Positions 9,722 through 20,928 of a stretch of DNA of 64,000 nt are shown one piece after another. Source of the stretch: Bradyrhizobium sp. NDS-1 (GTDB lineage: Bacteria > Pseudomonadota > Alphaproteobacteria > Rhizobiales > Xanthobacteraceae); assembly GCF_032918005.1 (NCBI RefSeq), contig NZ_CP136628.1, positions 4,015,501 to 4,079,500 of the forward strand. Direction: 5' to 3'. A program made the translations under genes and the position numbers. Within the stretch, counting starts at the first letter, position 1. Each line of letters opens with the position of its first letter. Under the pieces are notes generated by a model that saw only the letters and a list, made by a program, of their open reading frames with translations, did not search any database and was not told the DNA's origin.

Positions 9722-10660
9722 GTGCGAATTCTGGTTCTGGCGGCGCTCGCCGCCAGCATCGCGCAGGCGTCCGCGGAAGAGGCGTTCGTCACCAACCAGC
9801 TCAGCGACGATCTGATGGTCGTGGACCTCGCTGGCGCGCGCGGTGTTGCGACCATCCCGATCGGCGGCAAGCCGGCGGGCGTGGCCGTCAGCGCCGACGG
9901 GCTCTTTGCCTATGTGACGAGCCCCGATGCCAAGGCGGTGACGGTGGTGGACGCAGCAAGGCGGCAGGTTGCCGGCCGCATCGAGGTTGGCGGCGGGCCG
10001 CTCGGCATTGCGGTCGCGCCCGATGGCAAGACGATCTATGTCGCCGACTGGTACGCCGCCGCGGTACGGGTGATTGATACGACCTCACGCAGCGTCGCCG
10101 CCAGCATCGCGGTCGGCGCCTCGCCCTCGGGGCTGGCAGTGACGCCGGATGGCAAGCTGCTGCTCTCGGCCGACCGCGACGATGACAGCGTCTCGGTGGT
10201 GGACACCGCGACGCGGCAGCGCAACGCGACCATCAAGGTCGGCACGCGTCCGTTCGGCGTCACCATCGATGCCGAGGGCAGGCGCGCCTACACCGCCAAT
10301 GTCGGCTCCGACGACGTTTCGGTCATCGACATCGCACAAGGCCGCGAGATCGGCCGGGTGCCGGCGGGGATGCGGCCCTACGCAGTGGCGCTCGCGCAAG
10401 GGCGGGGTTTCGTCACTGACCAGTATGGCGGCACCGTCAGCGTGTTCGACCTGGCGAGCCTGAAGCCGATCAAGCGCATCAATGTCGGCGACTATCCCGA
10501 AGGCATCGCCGCAACCGCCGACGGCAAGCGCATCATCGTCGCCTGCTGGGAGAGCAACACGCTCAGCATCATCGACGCGATTGAGCTGAAGGTGATCGGC
10601 GAGATCAAGACCGGCGACGGCCCGCGCGCGTTCGGCGCGTTCTTGCGGAAGACGGAGTAG
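9722..10660 (+). CDS. Periplasmic YVTN/YncE-type beta-propeller protein
   Basis: A 312-residue protein: signal peptide 'MRILVLAALAASIAQASA' followed by about seven blades repeating the pattern 'PxGVAVxxDGxxxYVTxxxxxxVxVVDxA' (for example 'PLGIAVAPDGKTIYVADWY', 'PSGLAVTPDGKLLLSADRD'). Such propellers occur as periplasmic binding or scaffold proteins and are often found next to PQQ- or cytochrome-dependent oxidation genes, none of which is seen here. Start codon is GTG, coupled to the upstream SRPBCC gene (2-base gap). Confidence 0.88.
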   Translation: MRILVLAALAASIAQASAEEAFVTNQLSDDLMVVDLAGARGVATIPIGGKPAGVAVSADGLFAYVTSPDAKAVTVVDAARRQVAGRIEVGGGPLGIAVAPDGKTIYVADWYAAAVRVIDTTSRSVAASIAVGASPSGLAVTPDGKLLLSADRDDDSVSVVDTATRQRNATIKVGTRPFGVTIDAEGRRAYTANVGSDDVSVIDIAQGREIGRVPAGMRPYAVALAQGRGFVTDQYGGTVSVFDLASLKPIKRINVGDYPEGIAATADGKRIIVACWESNTLSIIDAIELKVIGEIKTGDGPRAFGAFLRKTE

Positions 10661-10697
10661 TTCGTCAAAAAACGGAAGGCGAGTCGGTTCGACCCCG

Positions 10698-10727
10698 AGC
10701 CTTTGCACCCAAGCCTTTGCACCCAAG
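10698..10727. repeat. Two-copy 14-bp tandem repeat
   Basis: GCCTTTGCACCCAA is present twice in a row just after the beta-propeller gene. No function is suggested. Confidence 0.6.
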
Positions 10728-10818
10728 CCGGCGGGTTCAGTGGGAGCTACGATCCGGAAGAGCGCTCCACGCAGCGTGGGGCATGTCGCTCTGCTCGAGG
10801 CAGCTACGACGACCTATC

Positions 10819-11847
10819 TCATTGCGACGGAACGAGGCCGGCCGCTGCCCGCACCATGCGCGGAGACGGGGGAGCCGAAAGCTGCGGCGGCGCCGCACCG
10901 GGAGCCAATGCCAGGATCGGCTGCCAATCCGCATTCCATCGCGTCAGCGTCTCCCGATTCCCGTCATAGGCCAGGTCGAGGAACGCCAAAGTGAGCTCAG
11001 CCGTCGCGGCCTTCACCTTCGGGTTCAGGGCCGGGCCTCCCGTGAACGAGCGATCTGTGAAGATGCTGTGCGAGCCGCCCTCGAACACGGCAAGCAGCTT
11101 GCGGGGCGTGGCTATGGCGTTGAAGACGGCCAGTCGGTCGGTGGTGGGCGAGTGATATCCGGGGATTTGAATGACGTCGTTCGTCGCCGTCACGTGCAGG
11201 TTCGGAACGGTGATCTTGCCCAGGACCGAGGCAAGATCGGTTTCGCCATAGAATGGCGGAGCAGAGATGACGATCGCGGCCGTAAAGCGCGGGTCGCGGG
11301 CCTCGACCCACCTTCCGTCGCGCATCACGCGGGCGCCAACGGCAACAAGGGCCGTGTTGGCGCCATAGGAATGCCCGGCCGCCACGATGCGCCGACGGTC
11401 GATCCGGGCGCCATAGGGGCCAGACAGCATGCGATCCAGGGCAAAGTGCAGGTCGCGCGCTCGCGCCAGCGCCTCGCTCTCGTGAGCCGCGCGCTGCAAG
11501 CGGTCGACGACGGCGAGGGGATTGCCTGCCCAGAGCGAGGAATCGCTGCCGGTATGCTGAACATGCAAGCTCGCAACGCCGCGGGACGACCAATATCGCC
11601 CCAGATAGCTGTAGCCTCTGCGTGAACCGCCGAGCCCATGGGAGAAGACGATGAGCGGCACGCGCGATCCGGGCGCAACATCCGTCGGCCAGTGCAAGCG
11701 GGCCGGCACGGGCCGCGCACGCGCGGGATCGACCCAGTCGAAGTCGATGTGAGCGGGCGGGGCGGATTGCGCTTGCGCCGGGTGTGCGGTGACTGCTGCC
11801 GTGACTGCGACCGCGAGCAGCATCGCACCGAGGCGGCGTCGCGTCAT
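10819..11847 (-). CDS. Secreted alpha/beta hydrolase (acetylhydrolase/dienelactone hydrolase-like)
   Basis: A 342-residue product with signal peptide 'MTRRRLGAMLLAVAVTAAVT...AQA'. The hydrolase core has an oxyanion strand 'LIVFSHGLGGSRRGYSYL', nucleophile elbow 'AAGHSYGANTA' (Ser in GHSYG) and a late 'FEGGSHSIF' with the likely catalytic His. The layout resembles bacterial PAF-acetylhydrolase-like and dienelactone hydrolases acting outside the cytoplasm; substrate unknown. The open frame runs far upstream to 12531, but the signal peptide fixes the start at 11847 (an in-frame ATG at 11895 is the alternative). Confidence 0.85.
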   Translation of the reverse strand: MTRRRLGAMLLAVAVTAAVTAHPAQAQSAPPAHIDFDWVDPARARPVPARLHWPTDVAPGSRVPLIVFSHGLGGSRRGYSYLGRYWSSRGVASLHVQHTGSDSSLWAGNPLAVVDRLQRAAHESEALARARDLHFALDRMLSGPYGARIDRRRIVAAGHSYGANTALVAVGARVMRDGRWVEARDPRFTAAIVISAPPFYGETDLASVLGKITVPNLHVTATNDVIQIPGYHSPTTDRLAVFNAIATPRKLLAVFEGGSHSIFTDRSFTGGPALNPKVKAATAELTLAFLDLAYDGNRETLTRWNADWQPILALAPGAAPPQLSAPPSPRMVRAAAGLVPSQ

Positions 11848-12180
11848 TTTCCCGGGGGCGGACGCGTCGCTGCCCAACCTGCTTGCACCCTGCATTTGAT
11901 CGCACCAGATGTCATTGATAATTGCACTCAGTGTAATTTTGTAAGTTGGTCGATTCCATGGCAGGTCGCGATCACGACTTCGTTCGGAAGAATGGGAGGG
12001 CAGCGGCAAACGGACGCGGCGAATTGCTGCATCGTCGAGGCCCCAGCCCGATCGACAAGCTGCTCCCGGTCGCAATGATGTCGGTTGGAGCACGGCGTCG
12101 AACCGGATCTCCGGCTGAGCCGACAGATGGTCTCCATTGGCGCCGGGATCGTGCGCAGCGCAGGAAGCGGAGACATTTCG
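11848..12180. other. Divergent intergenic region, nothing recognised
   Basis: About 330 bases between the hydrolase and the small membrane protein gene, both transcribed outward. A slightly A/T-rich stretch at 11910-11945 could hold a promoter for the hydrolase, but I cannot define boxes. Confidence 0.45.
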
Positions 12181-12405
12181 ATGGATAAATGGGTCGAGTT
12201 CGCCGTGGCGTGGCTGCCGTTCCTGCTTCTGATCGGGTTCTGGTTCTGGTTCTCGCGACGGAACGGAATGCAGGCGCGCGGATCGTCCGGCGTGACTATG
12301 ATCGAGCTCTACGAGCAGCAGGTCGCCGAGACCCGGCGCATGAACGGTTTTCTGGAGCGGATCGCGATCTCGATGGAGAAGCACGAAGCATCGCGGGGCA
12401 GCTAG
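12181..12405 (+). CDS. Small single-pass membrane protein, unknown
   Basis: A 74-residue protein: 'MDKWVEFAVAWLPFLLLIGFWFWF' read as a short lumenal start plus one helix, then an Arg-rich boundary (SRRN) and a polar helical tail 'MIELYEQQVAETRRMNGFLERIA'. The first part resembles the N-terminal anchor of FtsH-type proteins, but no catalytic domain follows. GGAAGCGGAGA lies upstream of ATG 12181; an upstream in-frame ATG at 12085 is less likely. It overlaps the convergent HAD gene by 4 bases. Confidence 0.65.
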   Translation: MDKWVEFAVAWLPFLLLIGFWFWFSRRNGMQARGSSGVTMIELYEQQVAETRRMNGFLERIAISMEKHEASRGS

Positions 12406-13061
12406 GCCGGCGTCCGATCTCTCGGCTCGAGGGCACCGCTCAGCAGGATCGGCGCGATGTCGTCGATACGCTCGAAGACGTGGTCTGGCCCCAGCGCCCG
12501 CAGCGCCGCCGGCGCCGCATAACCCCAGCACACCGCACCGCAGCCGATCCCGACAGCCCGCGCCGCCTCGATGTCGCGCACCTCGTCGCCAACCGCGATC
12601 ACGCGGGCCGGATCAGCTCCAGCACGGCGGATGACGCGGCGGAATTTCGCGGGCTTGCCGAACAGCGATGCGGCACAGTCGAAATGTGAAAACAGCGCCG
12701 CCGCTTCGCCGAGCTTCTCGCGCGCATTGGCTTCACTGTCGGAGGTCACCAGCGCAAGCTGCACGCCGCTATCGGCCAGCGTCCGCAGCATCGCCTCGAC
12801 GCCCGCAAACAGCGGGATCTCGGAAGCAGCTTCCGCCTTTAGCCGCCGCGCATGCCGCGCGATCGCCGGCAGCTTCCACAGGGGCACTTCGAGGCGGGCG
12901 AGGATCTCGCGCGTCGAGGCATGCCTGAGCTCTTCGATGTCCTCGTCCGTCACGCGGCGAAAGCCGAAGCGATCGGCCACATCGTTGATGGTGCGCAGGA
13001 ACCAAGGGAAGCTGTCGGCGAGGGTGCCGTCGAGGTCGAAGATGGCGAGGGTGTAGGGCAT
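12402..13061 (-). CDS. HAD-family phosphatase (phosphoglycolate phosphatase-like)
   Basis: A 219-residue HAD hydrolase. Motif I 'IFDLDGTLADS' has both Asp residues, motif II is 'LALVTSD', the motif III Lys is in 'LFGKPAKF', and motif IV is 'VIAVGDEVRDIEAA'. The helical cap between motifs I and II (about residues 15-80) puts it with the Gph/PGMB-type subfamily. It removes phosphate from a small molecule, possibly phosphoglycolate, but the substrate is not fixed by sequence. Same strand as the DinB gene, 18 bases downstream of it. Confidence 0.9.
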   Translation of the reverse strand: MPYTLAIFDLDGTLADSFPWFLRTINDVADRFGFRRVTDEDIEELRHASTREILARLEVPLWKLPAIARHARRLKAEAASEIPLFAGVEAMLRTLADSGVQLALVTSDSEANAREKLGEAAALFSHFDCAASLFGKPAKFRRVIRRAGADPARVIAVGDEVRDIEAARAVGIGCGAVCWGYAAPAALRALGPDHVFERIDDIAPILLSGALEPRDRTPA

Positions 13062-13079
13062 GGAGAGGAGATTAAACCG

Positions 13080-13643
13080 CTAGGCTTTCCACACCGTCGC
13101 CTCGGTCCATCCGAGATCGGAGAACTCTGCGGCCCTGAGCGGCGCCTCTCCTTCGGCGAAGAATTCGTCGAGTTGGGGCGGCGCGACGCTGGTTTCGGAC
13201 AGCATGGCATGCGCCTGCCCGCGATGATGGATCTGATGCTGAAACAGGTGCATCAACAGCCGGTCGCAACGTTCGATCTGGACGCTCGTGTCTCTGTTGA
13301 TCCGGACATGGCCATCGAGAAGCTCGGGCGTGAGCGCGTCGCAGATGGCGAGCAGGCGTCTGTCCATCGCGGCCTGGGCAGCCTTCAGCTCAGAAACCGA
13401 GGGGTGGGGCACCTCGTTCACCCAGGCCTGTGGCCCGAGCCAGCCGCCCTCGAGCGCATCAATGTAGAAGAGATCAATGACGTAGATGTGGTTCAGCGTG
13501 CGCTGGAGGCTCGGGAAGAAGCCGGTGCGGTGGGCTTCGAACTCGGGCTGAGACAGCGCGGCGCAGGCGGTGAGCAGCCGATGGTTCGCCCAGGCATTGT
13601 TGTGGGCAAAGGCGCCGTAGGTCTGAATGAGGCCGGCCGACAT
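13080..13643 (-). CDS. DinB-family (DUF664-like) four-helix protein
   Basis: A 187-residue protein with the DinB/YfiT fold signature. The metal His triad appears as His53-type in 'TLNHIYVIDLFY' and the C-terminal pair in 'MHLFQHQIHHRGQAHAML'. 'HNNAWANHRLL' near the N-terminus is also typical. Members are putative metal-dependent, often thiol-related enzymes; this one has no defined substrate. It is unrelated in function to the DinB polymerase. The HAD phosphatase gene follows 18 bases downstream on the same strand. Confidence 0.88.
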   Translation of the reverse strand: MSAGLIQTYGAFAHNNAWANHRLLTACAALSQPEFEAHRTGFFPSLQRTLNHIYVIDLFYIDALEGGWLGPQAWVNEVPHPSVSELKAAQAAMDRRLLAICDALTPELLDGHVRINRDTSVQIERCDRLLMHLFQHQIHHRGQAHAMLSETSVAPPQLDEFFAEGEAPLRAAEFSDLGWTEATVWKA

Positions 13644-13691
13644 CTAGGTTTTCCTCCGAGATCAGCGCCAATCCGCCTGCACGTCTTTAAC

Positions 13692-14078
13692 CTACGAGCT
13701 TTCGCTGGATCGAAGTAGCCACAAGACCTGGTCACGATATTGGGCGGGAAACACGATCGAAAGTGGATGTTGTTCCGATTTCGACATCTTGCGGGTGGCG
13801 CTGTTCAGTATGGTAACGTAGACAATTGCGTTCCGCACATCGTCAACGAGCGGCAGGTCGTCGTGCTTTACGAGTACCAGCCCGGTTGGCAGCCAGGATA
13901 GATCACAGATGCATTCCTCGAGCGCATCCCAATTTCCTCCAAAATAATTCGGAAATCTGAGCTGTGTCGCGATTGTGACTAGAAGCGCCGTCTTGTGCGC
14001 GATGTTCCGAGGGACGTTGGCACGTATGGTAGCGTCTGGAGATGCGCCATCATCTCCAAATTCAAAACCGTACGGCAT
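13692..14078 (-). CDS. Barstar-family ribonuclease inhibitor-like protein
   Basis: A 128-residue protein whose centre matches barstar: 'LRFPNYFGGNWDALEECI', where barstar has YFG-x-NWDAL. A following acidic helix and 'LVLVKHDDLPL' fit the barnase-binding face. No barnase-like ribonuclease is encoded nearby. The ATG overlaps nothing but sits 7 bases after the uvrA stop, with GGAG inside the uvrA stop region, so it looks translationally coupled to uvrA. Possible roles: immunity to an incoming barnase-type toxin, or inhibition of an unlinked RNase. Confidence 0.8.
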   Translation of the reverse strand: MPYGFEFGDDGASPDATIRANVPRNIAHKTALLVTIATQLRFPNYFGGNWDALEECICDLSWLPTGLVLVKHDDLPLVDDVRNAIVYVTILNSATRKMSKSEQHPLSIVFPAQYRDQVLWLLRSSESS

Positions 14079-14085
14079 CGCGTCG

Positions 14086-17070
<2,985 letters not shown>

Positions 17071-17168
17071 CCGAGTTGCCCTCAAGGAATCCCATGGGTG
17101 CGCGACCGCGCCAGCAAAAGAGGCGCGCTTCGCCCGGAACCGGGATCGGCGCCGATGGGGTTGTCAGC

Positions 17169-17183
17169 GAACGTAGGAAGAAC
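17169..17183 (-). promoter_or_regulatory. LexA (SOS) box for uvrA
   Basis: GAACGTAGGAAGAAC, i.e. GAAC-N7-GAAC, the reverse complement of the alphaproteobacterial LexA site GTTC-N7-GTTC. It lies 99-113 bases before the uvrA ATG, a normal operator position. Confidence 0.8.
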
Positions 17184-17285
17184 GCGCTCGGATTTCCAGA
17201 GGGAGTTGCGAATCGTCAACGGATTGTTGGGGCGCTGGCGGCATCTGGCAGCAGCGGGGCTGGGAACGTAGACCCGCCGAAACAA

Positions 17286-17310
17286 AAAGGCCGGCGCGAG
17301 GCCGGCCTTT
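17286..17310 (-). terminator. Terminator after first OMP gene
   Basis: AAAGGCCGGC / GCCGGCCTTT, 10-bp stem, 5-nt loop, T-run on the minus strand; 31 bases past the OMP stop. Nearly identical to the two other OMP terminators. Confidence 0.85.
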
Positions 17311-17341
17311 CGTGACGTGGTGACGTCGGTCGATCGGGATT

Positions 17342-18094
17342 TCAGTACCGGGCGACGACGGGACCGCCGAAGGTGTAGTTGAGGCGGACGGTGCCCATGT
17401 CGACGTCCTGCTTGATACGGTCGGTACGGTCGTTGACGCCGAGGACCGTGAACCCGACGTTGCGGCCGCCCATGAACAGATGGTTGTATTCGACGGCAAC
17501 AGACCAGCTCGGGGCGAAACCGAATTCGATGCCGGTGCCGACTGCGCCACCCCAGCGCGTCTCGCTCGCGCTGTCGAAGACGACGCCGCCCAGAAGACCA
17601 TCGTATTTGGCATGGGTAACCGCGGCGCCGCCCTTCACGTACAAGAGCACGTTGTTCCAGGCATAGCCGACCTGGCCGGTGAAAAGGCCGATCGCATCGA
17701 TTCGGGTCTGATTGACGATCGGCGCGAAGGCGAGGGGGGCGCTCGCGTTCGATCCCTTGAGATTGGCCCAGTCGCCTTGAGCTTCGAGGCCGAAGACCCA
17801 GTTGGTCGACTGCCAGCGATAGCCGACCTGACCACCGACGACGCCGCCCGTGGCGTTGTGACAGCCTTCGGAGACAACCGGAATTGCCGCGCCGAGGACA
17901 GCGTTGAGATCCCAGCAGTTGCGGCTCGAGGCGCCACCGCCGTTGACGCCGATGTAGAAACCGCTCCAGTTGTACATCGCGACCGGCGCGACCGGAGCCT
18001 TGGTGTAGGGGCGGGCCGCCAGATCGGCCGCTGAGGCCGGCGCCAACGCGCTGAGTGCGAACAAGCCGGCCGAAGCCAGCAAAAGCTTCTTTAT
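17342..18094 (-). CDS. Omp31-like outer membrane beta-barrel, apparent ATA start
   Basis: A 250-residue eight-strand barrel: signal peptide 'KKLLLASAGLFALSALAPASA', then 'ADLAARPYTKAPVAPVAMYNWSGFYIGVNGGG', alternating barrel strands and a final 'VRLNYTFGGPVVARY' ending in an aromatic. The paralogue at 18316 starts 'MKKVLLASACLFALAAPASA'. Here the aligned codon is ATA (18094-18092), with GGGGA six bases upstream; no ATG/GTG/TTG is well placed. A TTG at 18082 would remove the Lys-Lys start and lies too far from the ribosome site. I annotate from ATA. Porin-like or structural role in the outer membrane. Confidence 0.75.
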   Translation of the reverse strand: MKKLLLASAGLFALSALAPASAADLAARPYTKAPVAPVAMYNWSGFYIGVNGGGASSRNCWDLNAVLGAAIPVVSEGCHNATGGVVGGQVGYRWQSTNWVFGLEAQGDWANLKGSNASAPLAFAPIVNQTRIDAIGLFTGQVGYAWNNVLLYVKGGAAVTHAKYDGLLGGVVFDSASETRWGGAVGTGIEFGFAPSWSVAVEYNHLFMGGRNVGFTVLGVNDRTDRIKQDVDMGTVRLNYTFGGPVVARY

Positions 18095-18264
18095 ATCGAT
18101 TCCCCAGTTTCGTTTCGTTCTTGCCTTCCGGAAAGCGGAAGACAGCGGCCCCCTATGATCCGACCGATGCTATTGCTTACACCATTGAAGCCGAAGGTTG
18201 TGTCACCGGCGCGCCACATCTCGCCAAAAACGCCAGCACGAAGCGGGTTGCCGCGCACAAACAA

Positions 18265-18289
18265 AAAGGCCGGCACAAGGCCGGCCTTT
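18265..18289 (-). terminator. Terminator after second OMP gene
   Basis: The same 10-bp AAAGGCCGGC / GCCGGCCTTT stem with a different 5-nt loop (ACAAG), 26 bases past the second OMP stop. Confidence 0.85.
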
Positions 18290-18315
18290 CGTAACGCGAA
18301 GCGTTGGAGTGAAGC

Positions 18316-19008
18316 TTAGTACTTCGCAACCACCGGGGCGCCGAAGTGATAGTTCACGCCGACCTGCACGGTGTGGAAGTCGAGCGTGCCGGTGGGCAGG
18401 GTGCCCGAGAAGTAGGTCTCGCCGCCGAGGCTGCGGTAGAGGTACTCGCCCTTGACGGTCCAGTTCGGAGCGAAGTACGCCTCGACGCCTGCACCGACGG
18501 TCCAGCCGGAGTGGAACTTGCTGTCGGAGATGGTCACGCCGAGAGCGCTGGCGCTCAGCTTGTTGTCGATCCAGGCGTAACCACCCGTGCCGTAGAACAG
18601 GACGTTGTTGACGGCCCAGCCGATGCGGCCGCGAACGGTGCCCATCGCATCCGTCTTCGAGCTCAGAGTCGCCGTGGCAACACCGAAGCCGGGGACGAGG
18701 ATCGGACCGGTGGCGGACGCGCTGACGTCAGCCCAGGCAGCATCAGCCTCGAGGCCGAACACGACGTTGCCGGTCTGCCAGTTGTAGCCGGCGGTGCCGC
18801 CGACGAAGCCACCCTTCATCTTCGGGTCGCCGGAGCTGTCTTCCCAGGCGCCGCCACCGACGATACCGAGGTAGAAGCCGGTCCAGTTGTAGACCGAAGC
18901 CAGCGGAGCGACCGGAGCCTTGGTGTAGGGGCGGGCTGCGAGATCAGCAGCCGAAGCGGGGGCCGCCAGAGCGAACAAACAGGCCGAAGCCAACAAAACC
19001 TTTTTCAT
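18316..19008 (-). CDS. Omp31-like outer membrane beta-barrel
   Basis: A 230-residue barrel with signal peptide 'MKKVLLASACLFALAAPASA' and mature start 'ADLAARPYTKAPVAPL'. Strand repeats such as 'GGFVGGTAGYNWQTGNVVFGLE' and 'GAGVEAYFAPNWTVKGEYLYR' and a C-terminal 'VNYHFGAPVVAKY' are typical of the rhizobial Omp31/RopB-like family (outer membrane, eight strands). A longer open frame to 19182 is rejected because the signal sequence begins at 19008. It sits in tandem with the paralogues at 17342 and 19236, each as its own transcription unit with its own terminator. Confidence 0.92.
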   Translation of the reverse strand: MKKVLLASACLFALAAPASAADLAARPYTKAPVAPLASVYNWTGFYLGIVGGGAWEDSSGDPKMKGGFVGGTAGYNWQTGNVVFGLEADAAWADVSASATGPILVPGFGVATATLSSKTDAMGTVRGRIGWAVNNVLFYGTGGYAWIDNKLSASALGVTISDSKFHSGWTVGAGVEAYFAPNWTVKGEYLYRSLGGETYFSGTLPTGTLDFHTVQVGVNYHFGAPVVAKY

Positions 19009-19188
19009 TTTCAACTTAATCCCAGTCCCAGTTTCTATTGTTGCCTTCCGCGATCGAAAGGGCAGCGGACGTCGTGTCCAACTAACGCCGTACTTACACC
19101 AGCAAAGCCGCAAGTTGTGTCTCCAAAAAGCCACACGGCGCCCAAAACGTAAGCGTAGTTGACTCATTTGCTTTGCCGCCAAACGAAA

Positions 19189-19211
19189 AAGGCCGGCGCG
19201 AGGCCGGCCTT
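19189..19211 (-). terminator. Terminator after third OMP gene
   Basis: AAGGCCGGC / GCCGGCCTT, 9-bp stem with GCGAG loop; third member of the same terminator family, 25 bases past the stop. Confidence 0.8.
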
Positions 19212-19235
19212 CGATTCAATGATTTCAGAGAGATA

Positions 19236-19985
19236 TCAGTACCTGGTGGTGCCCATCCCGCCCCAATTGAAGTGATAGTTCACACCTGCCTTGACGGTGT
19301 GAACGGTATCGTTCCACTCGGAACGGTTGGCAGGCACGGCGGTGTACTGGATCGTGCTGCGGCCGAAGTCGATGTAGTTGTATTCGACCTTGGCCGACCA
19401 GTTCGGAGCGAACATGTATTCCGCGCCCGCGCCGACGGTCCAACCCCAGCGGGTGTTGTTCTGGATGAAGACGTTTCCGGGAACGCCATCATAGCGGTGC
19501 TGAATGTCGCCGACTGCAGCGCCGCCGCTGACGAACAAGAGAGCGGGGCCGGTCGAGTAGCCGAGACGGCCCTTGATGTCGCCGAAGCCGCGGATTCTCG
19601 TGAAATAGGTGTCGCCCAGGCCGGCATTGATCTCCGCAGAACGACCGTTGATGTCGGCCCAATGGTAGTCGCCTTCGATACCGAATACGACATTGTTGAC
19701 TTGCCAGTTGTAGCCGAACACGCCACCGACGAACCCGCCGCTGGTATCGTAATCCTGCGATCCAGCGAAGCCCGGAGCGTTCGGAGCGCCGAAGAAGGTC
19801 TCGTCGCTGCGGCCCCAGCCGCCGCCGCCCTGCACACCGATGTAGAAGCCGGTCCAGGTATAGATCGGAGCGGGGGGTGCGACCGGCGCCTTTGTATAGG
19901 GACGGGCCCCGAGATCCGCAGCACCGGCCGGAGCCGAGAGGGCCAGCGCAACTGCGCCGGCGAAGCCAACGAGAATCTTCTTCAT
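19236..19985 (-). CDS. Omp31-like outer membrane beta-barrel
   Basis: A 249-residue paralogue: signal peptide 'MKKILVGFAGAVALALSAPAGA', mature 'ADLGARPYTKAPVAPPAPIY', barrel strands with 'GGFVGGVFGYNWQVNNVVFGIEGDYHW' (read in parts) and a C-terminus ending '...GMGTTRY'. The start at 19985 has a very strong GGGGAG ribosome site six bases upstream. The 450-base region upstream separates it from ssb. It is more divergent than the other two copies, so the triplet is probably old. Confidence 0.92.
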   Translation of the reverse strand: MKKILVGFAGAVALALSAPAGAADLGARPYTKAPVAPPAPIYTWTGFYIGVQGGGGWGRSDETFFGAPNAPGFAGSQDYDTSGGFVGGVFGYNWQVNNVVFGIEGDYHWADINGRSAEINAGLGDTYFTRIRGFGDIKGRLGYSTGPALLFVSGGAAVGDIQHRYDGVPGNVFIQNNTRWGWTVGAGAEYMFAPNWSAKVEYNYIDFGRSTIQYTAVPANRSEWNDTVHTVKAGVNYHFNWGGMGTTRY

Positions 19986-20433
19986 TGTAATCTCCCCAGT
20001 CGATCCGCCTCTCAGAGTTCCCCGAGGCGGACTATCAGGCGCGAGGCCCATTTGCATCAATTCGAGGCACAACGATAGCCCGATTAGGCGGCAGAGTCCG
20101 TGCCCGGCGCGCAACAGTTTGGAAGCAATAGGTCCGCGCTTAACTTAATGAATGTTAAGTGGTTTCGCCCATTCACGGGAACCGGATTTGGTTCCATTTC
20201 GTCCGCCATCGCAGCGCCATCTAAGCGCCATCCCGTCTCCACATTTTGGGGAGATTTATGCGAGAACAAATCTGGAACGAATTGCCCGTCGGTGCTATAT
20301 GTGGGGATAACCTTGGGGTGACGGGCCGAGCGGCGCCTGCAAGCGTATAGGTTCGCCCCAACAGGGCGCAGAGGAACGCGGATGGCGCGCTCGGCCTTTT
20401 TCAAATTAGTGGCATTCGGAGTGGAGAGCGGCG
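19986..20433. other. Divergent regulatory region between OMP and ssb
   Basis: Holds the promoter of the third OMP gene, a palindrome GGAACCGGATTTGGTTCC around 20178-20195 and the LexA box of ssb. No coding potential seen. Confidence 0.6.
20264..20278 (+). promoter_or_regulatory. LexA (SOS) box for ssb
   Basis: GAACAAATCTGGAAC, an exact GAAC-N7-GAAC match. A possible promoter overlaps it: TGGAAC (20273-20278), 16 bases, CTATAT. The box would cover the -35 element, giving direct repression by LexA. Confidence 0.8.
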
Positions 20434-20928
20434 ATGGCGGGAAGCGTCAACAAGGTCATTCTGGTTGGAAATCTCGGCAAGGATCCTGAAATCCGCCGCA
20501 CCCAGGACGGGCGGCCGATCGCGAATCTGAGCATCGCCACCTCGGAGACCTGGCGCGACAAGAATTCCGGCGAGCGCAAGGAGAAGACCGAGTGGCACCG
20601 CGTCGTGATCTTCAATGAAGGTCTCTGCAAGGTCGCCGAACAGTACCTGAAGAAGGGCGCCAAGGTTTACATCGAGGGCGCGCTCCAGACCCGCAAATGG
20701 ACCGATCAGAGCGGCGTCGAGAAGTACTCGACGGAGGTGGTGCTGCAGGGCTTCAATTCGACGCTCACGATGCTCGACGGCCGCGGCGGCGGTGGAGGCG
20801 GCAGCTTCGGCGACGAGCCGGGCGGCGATTTCGGCTCCTCCGGCCCCGTCAGCAGCGCGCCGCGCCGTCCCGTTGCCGCCAGCGGCGGTGGCCGCAACAG
20901 CGACATGGACGACGACATCCCGTTCTGA
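20434..20928 (+). CDS. ssb: Single-stranded DNA-binding protein
   Basis: A 164-residue SSB. An N-terminal OB fold, '[21 protein letters not shown]' then '[24 protein letters not shown]', is followed by a Gly-rich flexible linker and the conserved acidic tip 'DMDDDIPF', which recruits repair and replication partners. Length and layout are standard for rhizobia. A GGAGTGGAG ribosome site precedes the ATG. LexA control is indicated by the box at 20264. The usual neighbour uvrA is 3.4 kb away, with three OMP genes between. Confidence 0.97.
   Translation: MAGSVNKVILVGNLGKDPEIRRTQDGRPIANLSIATSETWRDKNSGERKEKTEWHRVVIFNEGLCKVAEQYLKKGAKVYIEGALQTRKWTDQSGVEKYSTEVVLQGFNSTLTMLDGRGGGGGGSFGDEPGGDFGSSGPVSSAPRRPVAASGGGRNSDMDDDIPF

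Noticed and set aside
10819..12531. 570-codon reading of the hydrolase frame
   Set aside because: The signal peptide begins at 11847; the upstream part overlaps the small membrane protein gene and has no features.
13692..14078. Complete barnase-barstar toxin-antitoxin pair
   Set aside because: Only the inhibitor-like gene is visible; no neighbouring ORF resembles a barnase-type RNase.
20178..20195. GGAAC...CGTC as an EcfG general-stress promoter for ssb
   Set aside because: The -10 reads CGTC rather than CGTT and the -35 is part of a palindrome; too weak to annotate.
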